In this document: positions 59,435 to 64,000 of the stretch, in pieces
Position numbering within the stretch: the stretch's first letter is position 1
How the letters are laid out: every line of letters begins with the position of its first letter
From: Ophiothrix spiculata
Taxonomy: Eukaryota > Echinodermata > Ophiuroidea > Amphilepidida > Ophiotrichidae
Direction: 5' to 3' (one strand)
NCBI GenBank assembly: GCA_000969725.1
Contig: JXSR01S009946.1
Length of the DNA: 64,000 bases
The notes under the pieces: generated by a model
The model's database searches: none
Seen by the model: only the letters and a program-made list of their open reading frames with translations
What the model was told of the DNA's origin: nothing
Position numbers and translations under genes: made by a program

Positions 59435-61297
59435 GAAGGTGCGTTTACATTACGACGACAAGGCCCTCGACGTAGGGTAATGTATTCCAAAATCACAAAA
59501 TCCTGGACGACAGCGACGAGTAAAGATGAAATATCTAAGTTTGTTGACGGACAGTAACGAGCCTCAATGACATCATGTCGACAAGTGACGAGTGGGTGCA
59601 GAAAGAAACGTAGACTAACTGATAAAATACCAGTTTGGCTTGACGTTGGGTGACGACTTCTCGTCGATGAACAACTGTAAGCAACGTAGTGAAGCGACAA
59701 ATACTGACCTTGGCTGTAACGTGACTTATGAAGTTTGTGCGGGTGCAAGGTTGTTTGATTAAAATTACGTTGATTTAAATCACCTATTTAAATCGCGATT
59801 TAAATCACTTGGATTTTTTCAAAATCACTGATTTAAATCATTTTTCATAAAAAATGTGTCTTTTGTCCTTTTTTCTTCTTTATTTGATTTTTTTATCATT
59901 TAAATCATTTCAATTTTTCTACAAGCACTTTCGAAACAGTTTAAAAAACTTGCACCCCCTGAAGGATGATTTGAAATAATTGTCAATTAATTTTCATTAG
60001 ATGCAAGAACACAATTATAAACATTTTTCTAACAACACCATTTTTAACAATGAACCCATCTTATGAAACATGGCGATCAAAAAGCGCAAGTCGTTAACAA
60101 TATTTTAGTAGTATTCTGTTGTATAGTTTAAGCAAATGCTCGAAATTGAGTTTTTAAGATAATTGACTGGTATATGTTACAAACCCCAAACCTTCATGCA
60201 AAAGTGCTTGCATTTTGTTGATAAATCCAAAAGTGTGTCATTTTCAAATACTGTTGGGGCTCGGCAATAATTACAACACAGTAGCCATAGAGGATTTTTA
60301 AGATGCTGAAAAGTTTGCAACTTGAAAATGAATGGTCAGATCAAGTGAAATTTTCAGCATACATTTATGTTGTACTCTTCCTATTATTATTTAGCTAGAA
60401 AAGAGGCAAGGCTGTCATTCAAATCGGAATCAACAATTGCACCATTAGGCACTAATATGTACATGTAGAAGCTAATCATAACTTTAGATGACAATCAAGT
60501 CCACTCCTTTGCTTCCTGAAACAATGCAAACATCTTAATTTGAATGTTGGATCCATTCCATTTTCAAAGCTTTGAACAAGACCACTAGTTTCGCAGCTTT
60601 ATCAGTCCCAAGGCGGTTGCATATCCTGATGGACACCAATTGAATCACTAAATGTAAAGATTTTTTATTTTTGTAACTTTCGTTTCATTTAATTTAGTGG
60701 ATTATTTGTAAAATGTTAAAATACATACTTCAAAAGAATACTTGTCAACTGTATTTGGTATAAAAGCAGTTTAAAGAGAGTTTAAACCTGTTTTTGATGA
60801 TCATGTTTTTTGAATTCTTAAACAAAATCAAATAAATTCGATTTAAATAAAAAAAAAACCTCTTTATTTTAATCAAAAAAATCTGATTTTTAATTTTTTT
60901 AAAATCAAAAAATCACCAACCCTGTGCGGGTGGTATAATAATTCCTACTCACATCCCTGCAACACACTGTTGTTGACAACGATTACCAACGACATTGTGA
61001 CGACCTCTAAACATATACAGACTGCTACAAACGAGTCATGGAAACGTCAAAGAACTGAAGGTTGTGGTGACCAACGATATCTCAATGACATCAAATCTTA
61101 TTCTATGTCATCCCAAAATTTTAAAACTTGTAACTGAAAGCGACCGATAGTAACGACAGCCTGCGTGGGTTAGAGGCGTGTGCCGACGTGAACTGACTTT
61201 AACTAACGAGGAGCGGCGTATAATTCAAAACTGTAATTCGCAGGTCTACGTTGCTTGTCGTTACCCCCAATACGTCGTAATGTAAACGCACTTTTAG
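59435..61297. mobile_element. MITE with GTGCGTTTACATTACGACG ends, split by a hAT MITE
   Basis: The left GTGCGTTTACATTACGACG and the right exact reverse (ending at about 61292) are 19-bp inverted repeats. The body has many ACGACG/CGTCG words. Without the insertion 59746-60924 it is about 680 bp. It begins directly where the TTGGCCCAAC element ends. The open frames at 59279-59557 and 59428-59748 cross element borders and are not genes. Confidence 0.75.
59746..60924. mobile_element. hAT-type non-autonomous element, ATTTAAATC-rich, nested
   Basis: An exact 8-bp duplication TGCGGGTG flanks it (59738-59745 and 60925-60932). The ends CAAGGTTGTTTGATT and reversed CAGGGTTGGTGATTTTTTGATT are inverted repeats with gaps. 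The left part repeats GATTTAAATCA. 1179 bp without a transposase frame. Confidence 0.88.
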
Positions 61298-62629
61298 AAC
61301 TTTAATACCACAAATTACAATTGCAAGAGCTATGCAAAGTACTATATTCATATATAATGTAATTTCAACAAGTCGATTGTCAATTAAAACTGCAATATCA
61401 TGATTTGTTCAGCAAAACCATTTCCCTTGCTATCCAGAATGCTCGAGCACGAGTGTATTATGATTATGTCTGTGTTTTCTCACGATAATATCATCCTCGA
61501 GGTGGTATAATAAGAAGATGTGATGCTACTGAATGCATGCATACGTTGAACACCTGTAAAGTATTTATTCTTAACATTTTTCCAATTTAACGTTGATTGA
61601 TTGACGGAAATATGATTTTCTAGAAGTGCCATAAGGTCGCCACGGCCTCACGCCTGAGGTGACCAACCTGTCCCCCTGGATGGGTCGGTTGATTGATGCT
61701 TCTTACCAACTGGGAAGAGTTGAAGTTGGTCGTCACGCTAGAGTTCTTTGATATCTCAATGAATTTAGGAGTCGGTCTTGGGTGAATGAAATGCGATCAG
61801 GGAGTAAATGAACATAAAATCGCTTTAGAAAATGACATGTAGACCCATTGTGTGTGGGATTCAAAACATATTTTTACAAATAGGTCATTGAACCATATTA
61901 TACATTTNNNNNNNNNNNNNNNNNNNNNNNNNNNNNNNNNNNNNNNNNNNNNNNNNNATTTATACAAGACTATTTCTGTTTTTTTGAGGAATAAAAAAAT
62001 TAAGTGTGTACAAAATCAGCTACTGTCCTGCCTGATGTAAAAAAATATGTGACCCGTTATATCAAAACACGGCACTTGTTGGAACCTACATGTTTCCCAT
62101 TTCAAAACACCGCACCAAGTTATTGTACACCAGAATTATATTGCTTTTTACTGGTGACCAATAGCCTAAAACGACTTTATGATGTGACATGTCCACAAGG
62201 TACATTAATTGATTGATATTTGATCAAACTTAACAAGAATATTCATTTTCAAGTATGGCATAACATGGTGTTATCATGTGGGTTATGGGTCACATAATCC
62301 CCAACATCTTGTATTTTCCACATTCAACACTCGACTGTCCGCGTTCAAACATCTGCTATATCGTTAATACAGCAGAGTTTCAATTTCTGAATATGAAAAA
62401 TTGACGATTTCTTAAGTCGTTAAAAAGAAAATCCCTCGCTGCTAAAAATATTGTTGGATCTAAGATTTTTACCTGCCCAGAAAGCCACTATACATGCAAA
62501 TTGAACGACATTTAAAAGCACGGCGTTTTTCCTTTACATGATGCACCATTATGTTTAAATAAGCTAGTGTTTGGTATCGCCTTAGAGGGCATTTTTCAAC
62601 TTGCACAATTTTTATTGGGACACACTCTA
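61298..62629. other. Unannotated DNA with a gap
   Basis: No gene recognised. A GC-richer piece at about 61630-61735 with an imperfect inverted repeat GGTCGCCACGGCCTCACGCC / GGCGTGAGG-type could be a SINE scrap. The gap is at 61908-61957. Confidence 0.35.
61908..61957. other. Assembly gap (50 N)
   Basis: Exactly 50 N, so probably a gap of unknown size. Confidence 1.
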
Positions 62630-63047
62630 CAGGCGGTGTCGTCGACCACTAGATCAGTAGATGGATACGCGCTGTGCTGCATAGTGAAATAGTTTAGCAC
62701 TCCCCAGTGTCACGATTGGATTTGGCCGTAACACACCCCCTCTCCATATATTACCCACAGTCTCTTAGCAATACACTAAGTGCAACCTTCGGGAGTAATA
62801 TCTTCTTATGATCTTTTTCAGGTTTCAGGTTGATTGGAAAAATGGCTCTATACCGTAACATTTACGTAGCATGTGACATTTGTTTATTTATAATAATGAT
62901 TGTTGGGACTAGGCAAAGACACGTAGTGCGTAGTGATAGTTAACCCTCCCCGGCCAGTGCCACAATTGGATTTGGCCGTAACAAACCCCTTTTGCCATAT
63001 ATTTCCAACAGTCACCTAGAAATAGACGGTGCAACCTTTGGTAGTAA

Positions 63048-63595
63048 GACCGCACAACACTTAATCACTCCACGAATGGTGCACAGGGGGAGAAAGTCCC
63101 GGTAAAAAACATAGGTCCACACGGATTATTTTGCAATAATAGTAGAACTGGTTACAAGTGTTTATGAATATAAATGACTAGAATCTTGTGATCATTTATA
63201 GCATCCAAAATAACTGGCATCCATATTTATTTTGGATTTAGCAGCGTAAGTTCCGGTGCATGTCTGGAACTTACGTTGGGCTCCCTGGAAGAACAGTGCT
63301 AGTGCATTGAAGGGGTAACCAAGGATAAAGAAGAATGAAATAAATAAATAAATAAGTGGTTAGGGGTCGTTTTGACTGGGTGGCAAAAGCGAGGGCGCTG
63401 TTTACGAGCCCGAAGCGAAAATTGTTATCGGAAAATGTAATATAATTGAAGGTTATTTGAAAGATAAAATTGAGGGCTACAACTTGATATTAACTGAAAC
63501 TTCAAAATATTGTCACGCCAGTATGAAAAGGCTCAGACAATTATAGGCTAAAATGCATTGGTTTCAATGAGGAAGTTATTTAGTGGTGTGCGCCC
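63048..63595. mobile_element. MITE inserted in the dimeric repeat
   Basis: GTAA on both sides (63044-63047 and 63596-63599); the ends GACCGCACAACACTTAATCA and reversed GGGCGCACACCACTAAATAA are imperfect inverted repeats (about 17 of 22 bases). The equivalent point in block 1 (about 51645) is empty (GGGAGTAATTTC). Inside, 63226-63355 looks like the tail of an L2-type LINE or SINE, with GAAGGGGTAACCAAGGATAA and an (AAAT)n end. Confidence 0.65.
63226..63355 (+). mobile_element. L2-type LINE/SINE tail
   Basis: GGGCTCCCTGGAAGAACAGT, then GGGGTAACCAAGGATAAAG and (AAAT)4. This wording is like the 3' ends of L2-clade LINEs and the SINEs that share them. No coding part. Confidence 0.5.
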
Positions 63596-64000
63596 GTAAT
63601 ATCTTGGAGTCTCCTTGAACTTTTTCAGGTTGATTGGAGAAATGGCTCTATACCGTAACATTTACGTAACATGTGACATAAGTTACAATAATGATTGACC
63701 TAAAGGGATTTATACTACCATATATATTTCAACAAGATAAACCTATACGTGATACGAGATGTGATAATTGTATTATAACCGCGATGAAAAGTTATATAAA
63801 ACTCATTTGGCATAAAAAAACAAATTGAATCCACAAATAACACAAGATCCTGTATCTGATTCCAATTTGTCACAGACGCTAGATTTGGGTGGTACGTGCA
63901 TTGATTTTGATTAAGTGGAAAAATATATATATTTTATGAGTGTCAAAAAAATCATAGCTGAATGTTGAATTATAATTAAAATTCATCACATTTAGCTGGT

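Larger units (their letters stand above)
62630..63960 (+). repeat. Dimer of the ~250-bp 'GGCCGTAACA' repeat, block 2
   Basis: Same order as 51475-52222: two monomers (about 62635-62880 and 62900-63690), then the shared 3' part to about 63960, where similarity stops at almost the same point as in block 1. The second monomer is split by the MITE 63048-63595. Confidence 0.75.

Noticed and set aside
59279-59748. Open frames of 92 and 106 codons on opposite strands
   Set aside because: Both cross the border between two MITEs and overlap each other.

Overview
This is metazoan nuclear DNA. It is AT-rich and mostly non-coding. It has one clear host gene (a homeobox gene with a GT-AG intron), two assembly gaps (N runs at 31625-31908's left part, i.e. 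31625-32165, and at 61908-61957), and a dense layer of transposable-element remains. The homeodomain, the vertebrate-type (TTAGGG)n motif and the mix of tRNA-derived sequences, L2-like LINEs and many MITE families suggest a marine invertebrate. An invertebrate deuterostome such as a hemichordate or echinoderm is my guess; the species cannot be fixed from the sequence.

Layout. 1-13 kb: gene-poor, with MITEs. They include a GATC-rich 662-bp element that carries a tRNA-Thr-like unit, and a TTAA-flanked MITE with an RTE/Proto2-like LINE fragment inserted near its end. 13.2-16.1 kb (minus strand): a two-exon NK1 (slouch/NKX1) homeobox gene whose 376-aa product can be read across the splice; its 1.7-kb intron holds two MITEs and a MITE fragment. 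A promoter-like segment lies near 16.35 kb. 16.5-32 kb: mostly unannotated AT-rich DNA, with hAT-, mariner-, pogo- and other TIR elements and one possible 25-codon terminal exon at 19.7 kb. 32.6-39 kb: three tandem units of about 1.6-1.7 kb, interrupted by a solo LTR and three MITE insertions; for several of these insertions a sister unit preserves the empty site. 39.1-45.7 kb: two minus-strand L2/CR1-like LINE remains, the first split by a 2.85-kb DNA transposon with a decayed transposase-like gene. 46-49.4 kb: a foldback element, a LINE tail inside an older repeat, a tRNA-derived SINE, and a 226-bp TIR element filled with telomeric repeats. 51.4-52.4 kb and 62.6-64 kb: two related blocks of a ~250-bp dimeric repeat; the first abuts a possible exon of an extracellular protein. 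55.7-61.3 kb: the second GATC/tRNA element and a nested stack of hAT-like MITEs.

How it works together. NK1 is the only gene whose function can be stated: a DNA-binding developmental transcription factor. Everything else is a record of transposition in the surrounding gene desert. I found no prokaryote-type system, CRISPR array, or intact autonomous mobile element. The most unusual items are the telomere-repeat MITE, the tRNA-Thr-bearing GATC MITE, and the unclassified dimeric repeat.
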